Shown here one piece after another: positions 33,301-46,008 of a DNA stretch of 59,919 nucleotides (positions are counted from its first letter, which is position 1; every line of letters starts with the position of its first letter). A program made the position numbers and the translations under genes. Source of the stretch: Sphingomonas sp. LaA6.9 (GTDB lineage Bacteria > Pseudomonadota > Alphaproteobacteria > Sphingomonadales > Sphingomonadaceae); assembly GCF_022601895.1 (NCBI RefSeq), contig NZ_JAKVIO010000025.1:1-59919 (forward strand). The letters run 5' to 3'. The notes beneath the pieces are model-generated. The model was not told the origin of the DNA and did no database searches. It saw nothing but the letters and a program-made list of their open reading frames with translations.

Positions 33301-33533
33301 TGCCGATGGCGGCGACGGAAATCGAGGCGATGATCGTGGCCGCGATCCCCGACGCGCATGTCGAGATCACCGATCTTGCGGGCGACGGCGATCACTATGC
33401 CGCGCGCGTCGTGAGCGAGACGTTCCGGGGTGTGCCCCGCGTGAAACAGCATCAGGCGGTCTACGCCGCATTGGGCGGCCGGATGGGCGGGGTGCTGCAT
33501 GCGCTCCAGCTCACCACGGCTACGCCCGACTAA
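33300..33533 (+). CDS. bolA: BolA family protein
   Basis: 77 aa. MIVAAIPDAHVEITDLAGDG, the FRGVPRVKQHQAVYAALGGR core and the VLHALQLTT end define the BolA fold with its conserved histidine. BolA partners monothiol glutaredoxins in Fe-S trafficking, and grxD follows 7 nt downstream. Which BolA subtype is not certain (IbaG-like size). Confidence 0.9.
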   Translation: MPMAATEIEAMIVAAIPDAHVEITDLAGDGDHYAARVVSETFRGVPRVKQHQAVYAALGGRMGGVLHALQLTTATPD

Positions 33534-33540
33534 GGAGAAT

Positions 33541-33879
33541 ATGGATATGACCGACGATACCAAGGCCCGCATCGGGCAGATCGTCACCGATAATGACGTG
33601 GTGCTCTTCATGAAGGGCACCCCGCTGTTTCCCCAGTGCGGTTTCTCGAGCCGCGCCATCGCCATCCTCGACCATCTGGGCGTCGCCTATCAGGGCGTCG
33701 ATGTGCTTCAGGATCAGGCGATCCGTCAGGGCATCAAGGAATTCTCGGACTGGCCGACGATCCCGCAGCTCTATGTGAAGGGCGAACTCGTCGGCGGTTC
33801 TGACATCATGATGGAAATGTACGAGGCGGGCGAGCTTCAGCAGCTCCTCTCCGACAAGGGTCTGGTGCCCGCGGGCTGA
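33541..33879 (+). CDS. grxD: Monothiol glutaredoxin, Grx4 family
   Basis: 112 aa. CGFS active site at residues 33-36 in FMKGTPLFPQCGFSSRAIAI; WPTIPQLYVKGELVGGSDIM carries the cis-Pro and glutathione-binding residues. It binds a [2Fe-2S] cluster shared with BolA. Start at the ATG at 33541 with AAGGAG. Ends before a bidirectional hairpin. Confidence 0.95.
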   Translation: MDMTDDTKARIGQIVTDNDVVLFMKGTPLFPQCGFSSRAIAILDHLGVAYQGVDVLQDQAIRQGIKEFSDWPTIPQLYVKGELVGGSDIMMEMYEAGELQQLLSDKGLVPAG

Positions 33880-33890
33880 CCCATCAACAG

Positions 33891-33917
33891 GGAATGGGCT
33901 TGGTTCAAGCCCGTTCC
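33891..33917. terminator. Terminator-like hairpin between convergent genes
   Basis: GGAATGGGCTTG (33891-33902) and CAAGCCCGTTCC (33906-33917), a 12-bp stem with one wobble pair and a tight 3-nt loop. It follows grxD and overlaps the end of the epimerase gene on the other strand. Only a short TT follows, so it may stop transcription from either side weakly. Confidence 0.55.
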
Positions 33918-34873
33918 TTGGGTGAGACATATGCCGGGTCGTGGTCGATCGGGGGATCCTCGCCACGATCGAGCGCCTCGAGAATCTGCCTGAAACCCGT
34001 GCGGCAGCGGAAACCGAGCAATCGCTCGGCCTTTTGCGCCACATAAACGCGATCGATGTGCCGGGGCAGCGTCCAGCCGCGCCTCGCATAGACCGCACCC
34101 GCGCCCGGAAAATGGCGCTCGATCACATCCGGCGCATCGGCAATCAGCGCAGCGCAGTCTTCGCGACTGAAGGGCGTGGGCGCCGACAGGATGAAGGTTT
34201 CAAAACCCAGCTCCGGCGCACGATCCAGCGCGGCGACGTGCGCCTCCACCGCATCGTAGACGGTCAGCCGACGGTTGAGGAATTCGTTGGCTTTGGTGTT
34301 GGGTCCGTCATGGTCGATTTCATCCGCCATGTCGTCGTCTTCAGGGAAGAAGCGGCCGGTGCGCAGCACGGTTACGGGCAGTCCATGCTCGATATGCGCG
34401 AGGCGGCAGAGCTGCTCGGCGGCGAGCTTGGTGACACCATAGATGTTGCGCGGCTCGAGCGGCGCGAGATCCTCGGTAATCCACGCGGCTTCACGCGCGC
34501 CACCCGCCTTGCCCGCACGGATCGCGGCCGAGATCATCAGCGAGGTCGTCGAGGTGAAGACGAAACGGTCATTGCCCGCAGCGACCGCCGCCTCGAGCAG
34601 GTTGAGCGTGCCCGTGACATTGACGTCGACGAAAGTCTGCGCCGGATAGCGCACGATGTCGGGCTTGTGCAGCGCGCCCGCATGGATCACCGCCTCGATG
34701 GCGCGATCGGCAAAGACGCGTTCGAGGACCGCGCGGTCCGCCACCGAGCCGATAAGCCGGGTGTGTTCGCCCGGTGCGACGTCGAGCCCAGTCACCTCGT
34801 GCCCGAGCGCCGCCAGACGCGGCGCGAGATGGCGTCCCAGCCAGCCCGACGAACCGGTCAGCAGGACGCGCAC
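33905..34873 (-). CDS. NAD-dependent epimerase/dehydratase (extended SDR)
   Basis: 322 aa. N-terminal TGSSGWLGRHLAPRLAALGH is the TGxxGxxG nucleotide motif; the active YxxxK is NIYGVTKLAAEQLCRLAHIE with the preceding TSTTSL serine. Likely a nucleotide-sugar or related oxidoreductase; substrate unknown. Separated by 6 nt from the scoB stop, so it may be the last gene of that operon. Confidence 0.88.
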   Translation of the reverse strand: MRVLLTGSSGWLGRHLAPRLAALGHEVTGLDVAPGEHTRLIGSVADRAVLERVFADRAIEAVIHAGALHKPDIVRYPAQTFVDVNVTGTLNLLEAAVAAGNDRFVFTSTTSLMISAAIRAGKAGGAREAAWITEDLAPLEPRNIYGVTKLAAEQLCRLAHIEHGLPVTVLRTGRFFPEDDDMADEIDHDGPNTKANEFLNRRLTVYDAVEAHVAALDRAPELGFETFILSAPTPFSREDCAALIADAPDVIERHFPGAGAVYARRGWTLPRHIDRVYVAQKAERLLGFRCRTGFRQILEALDRGEDPPIDHDPAYVSPKERA

Positions 34874-34879
34874 CCCTCG

Positions 34880-35515
34880 TCAGCTCACATAATGCGCGGT
34901 CGTCTTGGCGGCCACCTCGTCCGCGGTCACGCCGGGCGCGAGTTCGATCAGCCTGAACGGGCTGTTGTGGTCGGGGCGCTGGAAAACCGCGACGTCGGTG
35001 ATGATCATGTCGACGACGTTCTTGCCCGTCAGCGGCAGCGTGCATTCGGGGATGAACTTGGGATCGCCCGACTTGGCGTTGTGCTCCATGACGACGATGA
35101 TCTTCTTGACACCTGCGACGAGGTCCATCGCGCCGCCCATGCCCTTGATCATCTTGCCGGGGATCATCCAGTTGGCGATGTCGCCATTCTCGGCGACTTC
35201 CATCGCGCCGAGCACGGTCAGGTCGATATGCCCGCCGCGGATCATCGCGAAGCTGTCCGACGAGCTGAAATAGACTGACGAGGGCAGCTCCGAGATCGTT
35301 TGCTTGCCCGCGTTGATCAGGTCCGGATCGACCTCGTCGGGATAGGGGAACGGCCCGATGCCGAGCATCCCGTTCTCGCTCTGCAGCGTGACCGTCATCC
35401 CCTCGGGGATGTTATTGGCGACGAGCGTCGGAATGCCGATGCCGAGATTGACGTAATATCCGTCGCGCAGTTCCTTGGCGGCGCGAGCGGCCATCTGGTT
35501 ACGATCCCAAGCCAT
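34880..35515 (-). CDS. scoB: 3-oxoacid CoA-transferase subunit B
   Basis: 211 aa. [20 protein letters not shown] and [14 protein letters not shown], where the SENG glutamate is the covalent catalytic residue, mark the beta subunit of succinyl-CoA:3-ketoacid CoA transferase. With ScoA it moves CoA between succinyl-CoA and acetoacetate. Start overlaps scoA stop (TAATG). Confidence 0.95.
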   Translation of the reverse strand: MAWDRNQMAARAAKELRDGYYVNLGIGIPTLVANNIPEGMTVTLQSENGMLGIGPFPYPDEVDPDLINAGKQTISELPSSVYFSSSDSFAMIRGGHIDLTVLGAMEVAENGDIANWMIPGKMIKGMGGAMDLVAGVKKIIVVMEHNAKSGDPKFIPECTLPLTGKNVVDMIITDVAVFQRPDHNSPFRLIELAPGVTADEVAAKTTAHYVS

Positions 35516-36222
35516 TATGCCGCCTCCCGCTCGCGCGTCGTCACGAATTCGATCTTCTTGTCATAGGGCGCGCCCACGATCATCCGCTTCACATAGATGC
35601 CGGGTACGTGGATCGCGTCGGGGTCGAGCGAACCCACGGGCACCACTTCCTCGACCTCGGCGACGCAGATCTTCGCGGCGGTCGCCATGGGCTGGTTGAA
35701 GTTGCGCGCGGTCTTGCGGAAGATCAGGTTTCCGCTCTCGTCGGCCTTCCAGCCCTTGATGATCGCGAGGTCCGCGAAGATGCCGCGTTCGAGGATATAG
35801 GTCTCCCCGTCGAACTCCTTGTGCTCCTTGCCCTCGGCGACGAGCGTGCCGACGCCCGTCTTCGTGTAGAAGCCCGGAATGCCCGCGCCGCCCGCGCGGC
35901 ACCGTTCGGCGAGCGTGCCCTGTGGGCAGAACTCAACCTCGAGCTCTCCGGCAAGATACTGCCGCTCGAATTCCTTGTTCTCGCCGACATATGAGGAAAT
36001 CATCTTGGCGATCTGGCGCGTGCGCAGCAGCTTGCCGAGCCCTTCATTGTCGATGCCCGCATTATTGGAGGCGACGGTCAGCGCCTTCACGCCCGAATCG
36101 CGGATCGCATCGATCAGCCTTTCGGGGATTCCGCACAGGCCAAAACCGCCGGCGCAGATGTGCATGCCATCGAACAACAGCCCTTCGAGCGCGCTCGCGG
36201 CGTCGGGATAGAGCTTCTTCAT
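35515..36222 (-). CDS. scoA: 3-oxoacid CoA-transferase subunit A
   Basis: 235 aa. [40 protein letters not shown] and [20 protein letters not shown] are typical of the alpha subunit. ATG at 36222 after an AGGAGGGG site. Heads the scoA-scoB pair. Between it and the folP stop at 36340 there is about 115 bp without a gene. Confidence 0.95.
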   Translation of the reverse strand: MKKLYPDAASALEGLLFDGMHICAGGFGLCGIPERLIDAIRDSGVKALTVASNNAGIDNEGLGKLLRTRQIAKMISSYVGENKEFERQYLAGELEVEFCPQGTLAERCRAGGAGIPGFYTKTGVGTLVAEGKEHKEFDGETYILERGIFADLAIIKGWKADESGNLIFRKTARNFNQPMATAAKICVAEVEEVVPVGSLDPDAIHVPGIYVKRMIVGAPYDKKIEFVTTREREAA

Positions 36223-36339
36223 CGGTCCCCTCCTGAGATCCAGTTTCCGTCGCGGAATAGGCGGCACGCCGGGGCTCGGTCAATTGCGGCTCGTCTGCAA
36301 TCGCAGTTGCAGGATTTGCAACCGCGGCGCCAATTTTTT

Positions 36340-38782
<2,443 letters not shown>

Positions 38783-38807
38783 AAGCGTTCCGCAAAGCGA
38801 AAAAAGT

Positions 38808-39362
38808 TCAGAGCAGCAGCGCCTGCGCCACGGGGGCGAATGATTTGCGGTGCAGCGGCGATGGCCCGAGCCGATTCAGCGCATCAAGATGCGCCGCCGA
38901 ACCATAGCCCTTGTTCGATGCCCAGCCATAGCCGGGATGCGCGGCATCGGCTTCCCGCATCATTCGGTCGCGCGTGACCTTGGCGATGATGGAGGCCGCA
39001 GAGATGCAAGGTTCGAGCGCATCGCCCCCTATGACCGCACGCGAACGCCAGCGCCATTTCGGACAGCGATTGCCGTCGACGAGGATTTCCACGGGTTCAT
39101 GACCGAGCGCCTCGACGGCGCGGGTCATCGCAAGCATCGTCGCCCAGAGAATGTTGAGCGTGTCGATCTCTTCGACGCTGGCGATGCCAACGCCGACGAC
39201 GCAGCGCGCCGAGATTTCGGCGAACAGCACGTCGCGACGCGCGGCGGTGAGCTTCTTGCTGTCGTCGAGCCCGGCAAGCCCCTGAGGGCACAGCACCACT
39301 GCCGCCGCGACCACGGGCCCGGCGAGCGGGCCCCTGCCCGCCTCATCGACGCCCGCGATCAT
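38808..39362 (-). CDS. rnhB: Ribonuclease HII
   Basis: 184 aa. [20 protein letters not shown] carries the catalytic DE-G-R-G; the second and third acidic residues lie in ILVDGNRCP and ARDR-like [20 protein letters not shown]. Removes RNA from RNA-DNA hybrids. Start ATG at 39362 overlaps the thiD-VOC stop (ATGA). Neighbourhood with ccrM is common in alphaproteobacteria. Confidence 0.94.
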   Translation of the reverse strand: MIAGVDEAGRGPLAGPVVAAAVVLCPQGLAGLDDSKKLTAARRDVLFAEISARCVVGVGIASVEEIDTLNILWATMLAMTRAVEALGHEPVEILVDGNRCPKWRWRSRAVIGGDALEPCISAASIIAKVTRDRMMREADAAHPGYGWASNKGYGSAAHLDALNRLGPSPLHRKSFAPVAQALLL

Positions 39363-40522
39363 GCGACGCGCCAGGGCGGATAGCGCCGCATCTCGCCCGC
39401 GCGGTAGAGGCAGACCATATTGCCGAAGGGATCGCGCAGCCGTGCCTCGCGCCACATCCAGGGCTGGTCGATCGGGCCGTGTTCGAGCGGCATGCCAAGC
39501 CGCGCAAGACGTGCAGCTTCGCCATCAACATCGTTGCACTCGAAATAGACCGTTGCGCTGCCGGGCGCGGCCTGACCGTCGTCGCGGTGGATCGAGAAGG
39601 TGACGCCACCGGGCGCCGCGAAGCGTGCATAGTCGGGCGGATTGTCGACGATCAGCCTGAGGCCGAGCGCGCGATAGAAATCGACCGAGGCGGCATAGTC
39701 GTCACAGCCGACCGTGATCTGATTGAGCCGCATCTCGCCGCCGACATCGAGGCGGACATTGCCCTGCCCCATGGGACCATGGCCCGAGCCGAGCCCCGGC
39801 GCATCGCGCAGCGCGAGGCGAACAAAACGGCGTGCGCGGTTGACCGCGTCGGGGAGCGAGCGCCCCTCGGCGAGGAACAGCGCGATCGCGCTGGCGAGCG
39901 TGCACCCGGTGCCGTGATTGTCGCGCGTCTCGATCCGGTCGTCCTGCCAGCTCGTCATATTGTCTTCTTCGATCAGCGCGTCGACGATGGCGTCGCCCTC
40001 GTCATGCCCGCCCTTGATCAGCACCGCGCAGCCATGCGCGGAGACGAGGCCGAGCGCAGCCTGCACGGGATCATCGCCCTGCGCGAGTGTCGCGAGTTCG
40101 GGAAGATTGGGAGTAACCACGGTCGCGATGTCCATCAGCCGCGCAAATGCGGCGATCGTTTCGCCATCGGCGAGCGCCGATCCGCTGGTCGCTACCATCA
40201 CCGGGTCGAACACAATCGGTACCGAGCGGTCGTGCGGCAGATAGTCGGCAACCGCATTGGCGGTCGCGGCCGAACCGATCATCCCGATCTTGACCGCATC
40301 GACGCCGATATCGTCGACCACCGCCTCGATCTGCGCCAGCACCATGTCCGCGGGCACGGGGTGCACGCCCGTGACCCCCAGCGTGTTCTGCGCGGTGATC
40401 GCGGTGATCGCGGTCATTGCGTGGCCACCGAGCATGGTGATCGTCTTGATATCAGCCTGGATGCCCGCACCGCCCCCCGAATCCGACCCGGCAATGATGA
40501 GGACGCGCGCGATATCGCTCAC
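39359..40522 (-). CDS. thiD: ThiD (HMP/HMP-P kinase) fused to a glyoxalase/VOC domain
   Basis: 387 aa from a GTG. Residues 1-263 are HMP kinase: [55 protein letters not shown] and the anionic hole [20 protein letters not shown]. Normal ThiD ends about there, but no stop occurs, and 124 residues of a VOC fold follow ([20 protein letters not shown], then [20 protein letters not shown] and [15 protein letters not shown]). An internal ATG at 39733 could start the VOC part alone. Thiamine synthesis role for the first half; the role of the second is unknown. GTG overlaps the DUF1272 stop. Confidence 0.87.
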   Translation of the reverse strand: MSDIARVLIIAGSDSGGGAGIQADIKTITMLGGHAMTAITAITAQNTLGVTGVHPVPADMVLAQIEAVVDDIGVDAVKIGMIGSAATANAVADYLPHDRSVPIVFDPVMVATSGSALADGETIAAFARLMDIATVVTPNLPELATLAQGDDPVQAALGLVSAHGCAVLIKGGHDEGDAIVDALIEEDNMTSWQDDRIETRDNHGTGCTLASAIALFLAEGRSLPDAVNRARRFVRLALRDAPGLGSGHGPMGQGNVRLDVGGEMRLNQITVGCDDYAASVDFYRALGLRLIVDNPPDYARFAAPGGVTFSIHRDDGQAAPGSATVYFECNDVDGEAARLARLGMPLEHGPIDQPWMWREARLRDPFGNMVCLYRAGEMRRYPPWRVA

Positions 40523-40746
40523 CGGCTGAACCTGCGCGTCGTTGAGGGAGGATATTTCTCGAGCAGATGCTCGGCGCGCGTCGGGCGCGGCAGCAACTCT
40601 CCGCCGCAATTGGGGCAATTGCCCGCGAGCGGCCCCCGCGCGCATTCGGTGCAGAATGTGCATTCGAACGAGCAGATCGTCGCATTGACCGCGCCGGGCG
40701 GGAGATCCGCGCCGCAGCGCTCGCAATCGGGCCGCATTTCAAGCAT
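40519..40746 (-). CDS. DUF1272 zinc-ribbon protein
   Basis: 75 aa. MRPDCERCGADLPPGAVNAT, ICSFECTFCTECARG and CPNCGG give at least eight cysteines in CxxC pairs, typical for DUF1272, so it should bind two or so zinc ions. Function unknown. Its start overlaps the glmM stop (TGATG) and its stop overlaps thiD. Confidence 0.92.
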   Translation of the reverse strand: MLEMRPDCERCGADLPPGAVNATICSFECTFCTECARGPLAGNCPNCGGELLPRPTRAEHLLEKYPPSTTRRFSR

Positions 40747-42092
40747 CAGGCTGCCTCCGCCACTGCCTCGCAGATACGGTCGACCACGGTTTCGACCTGC
40801 TTCGCATCATCGCCTTCCGCCATCACGCGGATCAGCGGCTCGGTGCCCGAAGGCCGGATGACCAGGCGCCCGCTGCCCTTCAACTCGGCCTCCGCCTCGG
40901 CGATCACCGCCTTGACGCGCACGTCATCGAGGGGCTTGCCGCCCGAGAAGCGGACGTTCTTGAGGAGCTGCGGCACGGGATCGAAGAGATGGAGCAACTC
41001 GCTCGCGGGCTTCCCCGTCTCCACCAGCGCGGCCAGGATCTGGAGCGCGGCCACCAGCCCGTCGCCGGTCGTCGCATAGTCTCCGAGGATGATGTGCCCC
41101 GATTGCTCGCCGCCGAGATTGAAGCCCTTGGCGCGCATCGCCTCGAGCACATAGCGGTCGCCGACTTTGGTGCGCTCGAGCGAAAGCCCCTGCCCGTCCA
41201 GATAACGCTCGAGCCCCAGATTGGACATCACCGTCGCGACGACGCCGTCCCCGTGCAAAAGCCCCTTCTTCGCCATCATCGTGCCGATCAACGCCATCAA
41301 CTGGTCGCCGTCGACGATCGCGCCCAGCTCATCGACCACAATCAGCCGGTCGGCATCGCCATCGAGCGCGATGCCGATATGCGCGCCCGATGCGACCACG
41401 GTTTCCTGCAGCGCCTGCGGCGCGGTCGAGCCGCATTCATGATTGATGTTGATGCCATTGGGTTCGACCCCGATCGCGATCGTCTCGGCGCCCAGTTCCC
41501 AGAGCGCGGAGGGGGCGACGTTGTATGCGGCGCCATTGGCGCAATCGATGACGACCTTCAGCCCGTCGAGCCGCAGGTGATCGGGGAAGGTCGACTTGGC
41601 AAAATGGATATAGCGTCCGCGCGCGTCCTCGACGCGCCGCGCTCGCCCGATATCGGCGCCCTGCGCCAGCTTCGGCGTTGCCTCGATCATCGCCTCTATC
41701 GCGGTCTCGTCGGCATCCGACAGCTTGTAGCCATCGGGACCGAACAGCTTGATGCCATTGTCGGCATAGGGGTTGTGGCTCGCCGAGATCATCACGCCCA
41801 GATCGGCGCGCATCGACTGGGTCAGCATCGCGACCGCAGGCGTGGGCATCGGCCCGACCTGCACGACATCCATACCGACGCTGGTAAAGCCCGCGACCAG
41901 CGCCGACTCGACCATATAGCCCGAAACGCGTGTATCCTTGCCGATGACGACGCGGTGCTTGTGATTGCCGCGCATGAAATGCGCGCCCGCCGCCATGCCC
42001 ACCTTCATCGCGATCTCGGCGGTCATCGGCGTCTGGTTGGTCCGCCCCCTGATGCCGTCCGTCCCGAAGAATTTGCGCGTCATACTGGCCAT
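40746..42092 (-). CDS. glmM: Phosphoglucosamine mutase
   Basis: 448 aa. [14 protein letters not shown] start, phosphoserine loop [20 protein letters not shown], metal loop [16 protein letters not shown], sugar loop [20 protein letters not shown] and phosphate loop [19 protein letters not shown]. Makes glucosamine-1-phosphate for peptidoglycan and LPS. The ATG at 42083 (MTRKFFG) is an equally likely start. First gene of the glmM-DUF1272-thiD-rnhB run. Confidence 0.96.
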   Translation of the reverse strand: MASMTRKFFGTDGIRGRTNQTPMTAEIAMKVGMAAGAHFMRGNHKHRVVIGKDTRVSGYMVESALVAGFTSVGMDVVQVGPMPTPAVAMLTQSMRADLGVMISASHNPYADNGIKLFGPDGYKLSDADETAIEAMIEATPKLAQGADIGRARRVEDARGRYIHFAKSTFPDHLRLDGLKVVIDCANGAAYNVAPSALWELGAETIAIGVEPNGININHECGSTAPQALQETVVASGAHIGIALDGDADRLIVVDELGAIVDGDQLMALIGTMMAKKGLLHGDGVVATVMSNLGLERYLDGQGLSLERTKVGDRYVLEAMRAKGFNLGGEQSGHIILGDYATTGDGLVAALQILAALVETGKPASELLHLFDPVPQLLKNVRFSGGKPLDDVRVKAVIAEAEAELKGSGRLVIRPSGTEPLIRVMAEGDDAKQVETVVDRICEAVAEAA

Positions 42093-42200
42093 GTCCCGAA
42101 ATTTGCGTCATGCCCCTGACAAACAGGGGTGTTAGCGCTGATAGCGCGATGACATCGCGGGGGCGAGGGTTTTGGTCACGTATCGCGAGGAGACAGCCCC

Positions 42201-43193
<993 letters not shown>

Positions 43194-43337
43194 TCCAATG
43201 ACCTAATCCAATCGGCGCGAGCGGCAGCTGCCAATCCCGCTTCGGCGCACAGCCCGTCGCATCTCGGGATAAGTCCCGATGGCGGCTCAGAAGTGCGCTC
43301 CTTAGGCTCGACCAAATGGGGGCTGACGGAGGCAAGC

Positions 43338-44858
43338 ATGGCGGACACGAAGCCCAATATTCTTTTCATCATGGGCGACGATATCGGCTGGTTCAATGCC
43401 AGCTGCTACAACAGTGGCATCATGGGCTATCGCACGCCCAATATCGACAGGATCGCGGAGGAAGGCGCGCGGTTCACCGACTGGTATGGCCAGCAAAGCT
43501 GTACCGCAGGCCGCGCGGCCTTTCTGACGGGCCAATCGCCGATCCGCACCGGACTTACCAAGGTCGGGCTGCCGGGCGCGTCGCTCGGTCTCGGCCCAGA
43601 CGACCCTTCGATCGGCGATGTGCTCAAGACCTATGGCTATACCACCGGCCAGTTCGGCAAGAACCATCTTGGTGATCGCAACGAGCACCTGCCTACCGTG
43701 CACGGTTTCGACGAGTTCTTCGGCAACCTCTATCACCTGAATGCAGAGGAAGAGCCGGAGAACGAAGACTATCCGAAAGACCCGGCGTTTCGCGCGAAGT
43801 TCGGCCCACGCGGCGTGTTGAAGTGCAAGGCCTCGGATGCCGACGATCAGACGGAAGACCCTGCCTTCGGCCGGGTCGGCAAGCAGGTCATCGAGAATAC
43901 CGGTCCGATGAGCAAGAAGCGGATGGAAACGATCGACGAGGAATTTCTCGCCTCGGCCAAGGACTTCATCAAGCGCAACCACGACGCGGGCAATCCGTGG
44001 TTCTGCTACTTCAACAGCACCAGGATGCACATCTTTACCCATTTGAAGGAGGAATCGCAGGGCAAGACCGGGATCGGCCTCTATGCGGATGGCATGGTCG
44101 AGCATGACGGGCATGTCGGCGAGCTGCTAGCACTGCTCGACGAGCTCGGCGTCGCCGACGACACCATCGTCGTCTACACCACCGACAACGGCGCTGAATG
44201 CATGAGCTGGCCCGACGGGGGCAACACACCTTTCAAGGGCGAAAAGGCGACGAACTGGGAAGGCGCATTTCGCGTCCCGTGCGCGATGCGCTGGCCCGGC
44301 GTGATCGAACCGGGGACGATCGTCAACGAGATGTGCGCGCACGAAGACTTCATTCCAACCTTTGCGGCTGCTGCGGGCGAACCCGACCTCGTTGCCAAGC
44401 TCAGAAAGGGTCACACGCTAAATGGCAAGAAATTCAAGGTCCACCTTGACGGAAATGACCTGCAGCCGTTCCTCAAGGGTGACGAGGACAAGTCGCCTCG
44501 CGACGGCTTCCTTTACTGGAGCGACGATGGCGACCTGATGGGTCTGCGCGTCCGCAACTGGAAGATGAGTTTCATGATTCAGGAGCATCACGGACTGGAC
44601 GTCTGGAAGCGCGATTTCACCCGGCTTCGCGTTCCGTTTCTCACCAATATTCGCGCCGACCCGTTCGAGCGTGCGATCGAAAGCAGTTGGTTCCCCGACT
44701 GGGAGTGCCGTCGGGCGTTCCTGCTGGTCCCGGCCCAGGAGATCGTCGCCAGATATATGGACAGCTTCAAGGAATTCCCGCCGCGCGCAAAGGCGGCAAG
44801 CTTTACCGTTAGCGACGTAATGGAGAAGATTTCGACCGCGGGCCCCAGCCAGAACTGA
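43338..44858 (+). CDS. Arylsulfatase-like type I sulfatase
   Basis: 506 aa, no signal peptide seen. Alkaline-phosphatase fold: ILFIMGDDIGWFNASCYNSG binds calcium; SCTAGRAAFLTGQSPIRTGL has the C-x-x-x-R formylglycine motif, as C55-T-A-G-R59; the second acidic pair is YTTDNGAECMSWPDGGNTPF. Cys 55 must be turned into formylglycine by a maturase; none is seen in this window. The substrate is unknown. A GGAGG site precedes the ATG. Confidence 0.92.
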   Translation: MADTKPNILFIMGDDIGWFNASCYNSGIMGYRTPNIDRIAEEGARFTDWYGQQSCTAGRAAFLTGQSPIRTGLTKVGLPGASLGLGPDDPSIGDVLKTYGYTTGQFGKNHLGDRNEHLPTVHGFDEFFGNLYHLNAEEEPENEDYPKDPAFRAKFGPRGVLKCKASDADDQTEDPAFGRVGKQVIENTGPMSKKRMETIDEEFLASAKDFIKRNHDAGNPWFCYFNSTRMHIFTHLKEESQGKTGIGLYADGMVEHDGHVGELLALLDELGVADDTIVVYTTDNGAECMSWPDGGNTPFKGEKATNWEGAFRVPCAMRWPGVIEPGTIVNEMCAHEDFIPTFAAAAGEPDLVAKLRKGHTLNGKKFKVHLDGNDLQPFLKGDEDKSPRDGFLYWSDDGDLMGLRVRNWKMSFMIQEHHGLDVWKRDFTRLRVPFLTNIRADPFERAIESSWFPDWECRRAFLLVPAQEIVARYMDSFKEFPPRAKAASFTVSDVMEKISTAGPSQN

Positions 44859-44933
44859 GGCTCGCGCGGCTGTGTGCCAGCGCATTAAAACGGATGCTGG
44901 TTCGCCCGTCCTGTAGCGGGCGGACCGGACTGC

Positions 44934-45164
44934 TTAAGAGGGCCGCCAGCTCAGCATGTCGAGCGCGCGCTTGATGCTGAGCAGCGGTTTCGCGCACGCG
45001 GCATGGTAAGTGCCGTTCATCTCCTCGAGCTTGCGCTCGGGATCGACGTCGAAACGCAGCTCCTCGGTCGGCTCGTTCACGCCGATCGGCATCTTGCAAC
45101 TGTGACACACACGCGCCCAAGGGTCCCCCCGGGACCCGCCCTGCGGCATCGAATCAAATGGCAT
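44934..45164 (-). CDS. Small CxxC protein of unknown function
   Basis: 76 aa. WARVCHSCKMPIGVNEPTEE and YHAACAKPLLSIKRALDMLS give a C-x-x-C...H-x-x-C set that could bind zinc. An ATG five codons in (45149) is another start. No known role. 45165-45321 downstream has no gene. Confidence 0.6.
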   Translation of the reverse strand: MPFDSMPQGGSRGDPWARVCHSCKMPIGVNEPTEELRFDVDPERKLEEMNGTYHAACAKPLLSIKRALDMLSWRPS

Positions 45165-45321
45165 CTTAACCCACCCCTACTCTGTCGCCATTTTGTCACA
45201 TATGTGTGGCGAAGCAATCACTCCTGGTGGCGATTGCGACGAACCGAGCGGAGGCAACCACCGCAGTTTAAGACAAAACCGCCTCAGAGGGTTATTCCGA
45301 CAAATGGCCGGACATGCAGGT

Positions 45322-46008
45322 TCAGATGGAAACGGCGCGCCACAGCCCGACCGCCGGCGCCCCGAGCCAGGGGTGCGCGTAAGTGGCGATGAGCCACAAT
45401 AAAAGCCCGCCTGCCAGAACGCCCCAGCCCGGCCACCACGCGCTGATGGGTGCGGAGCCGGTGAAGGGCACGAAGGCGGTGCGCGAAACCCAGACTTTCC
45501 AGGCGTCACCCACAAGCTTCGCCTTTTTGGCGTCCTGCCCCACCGAACCTCCAAGCGCGAGGACGATGATCGCAAGCCCGATCGCGAAGTTTGCGGGGGT
45601 CGGCCAGACCCCGATATGGACAAAGCCCCAGAGCGCGAAGCCCCACATCATCGGGTGCCGCGTGACAGCGAAGACTCCGCGCGGCTCGCGTGCCGCAGCA
45701 AGCTTTGCATCTGGCAAGGCCGGATTGCCGATCAGCGAGCCGACGAACAGGATCGATGCGAGCAGCATCACCATGCTGCCCACGGCCCAGACCCATTGAG
45801 GCGCATTCCAGAGCGGAGTCTGAACCGGAACGCCACGCGCCGCGAGGATGATCCATGCGAAGGTCGCGAGCGCGACGATCGAATAGACCCCCAGAAATGG
45901 CTGCGCGCCGAGCCGCTTTACGAGGCCGGCGCGCAACGGATGCGACAACAGAAAATGGCTTCCCACGAACGCGACGCATGCCGCGATCAGGACAGCCATC
46001 GGGCTCAC
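45322..46008 (-). CDS. nnrU: NnrU family membrane protein
   Basis: 228 aa, about five or six membrane spans. VGSHFLLSHPLRAGLVKRLG and VTRHPMMWGFALWGFVHIGV are NnrU signatures, the latter resembling isoprenylcysteine methyltransferase-type motifs. NnrU was linked to denitrification in some species; its role here is open, since no denitrification gene is near. GTG at 46008 overlaps the amidohydrolase stop; ATG at 45999 is an alternative. Confidence 0.88.
   Translation of the reverse strand: MSPMAVLIAACVAFVGSHFLLSHPLRAGLVKRLGAQPFLGVYSIVALATFAWIILAARGVPVQTPLWNAPQWVWAVGSMVMLLASILFVGSLIGNPALPDAKLAAAREPRGVFAVTRHPMMWGFALWGFVHIGVWPTPANFAIGLAIIVLALGGSVGQDAKKAKLVGDAWKVWVSRTAFVPFTGSAPISAWWPGWGVLAGGLLLWLIATYAHPWLGAPAVGLWRAVSI

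Noticed and set aside
33941-35278. 445-codon plus-strand frame opposite epimerase and scoB
   Set aside because: Antisense shadow with Arg-rich composition; no start site support.
44895-44925. Hairpin after the sulfatase (CGCCCG/CGGGCG)
   Set aside because: Only six base pairs and no T run; too weak to call a terminator.
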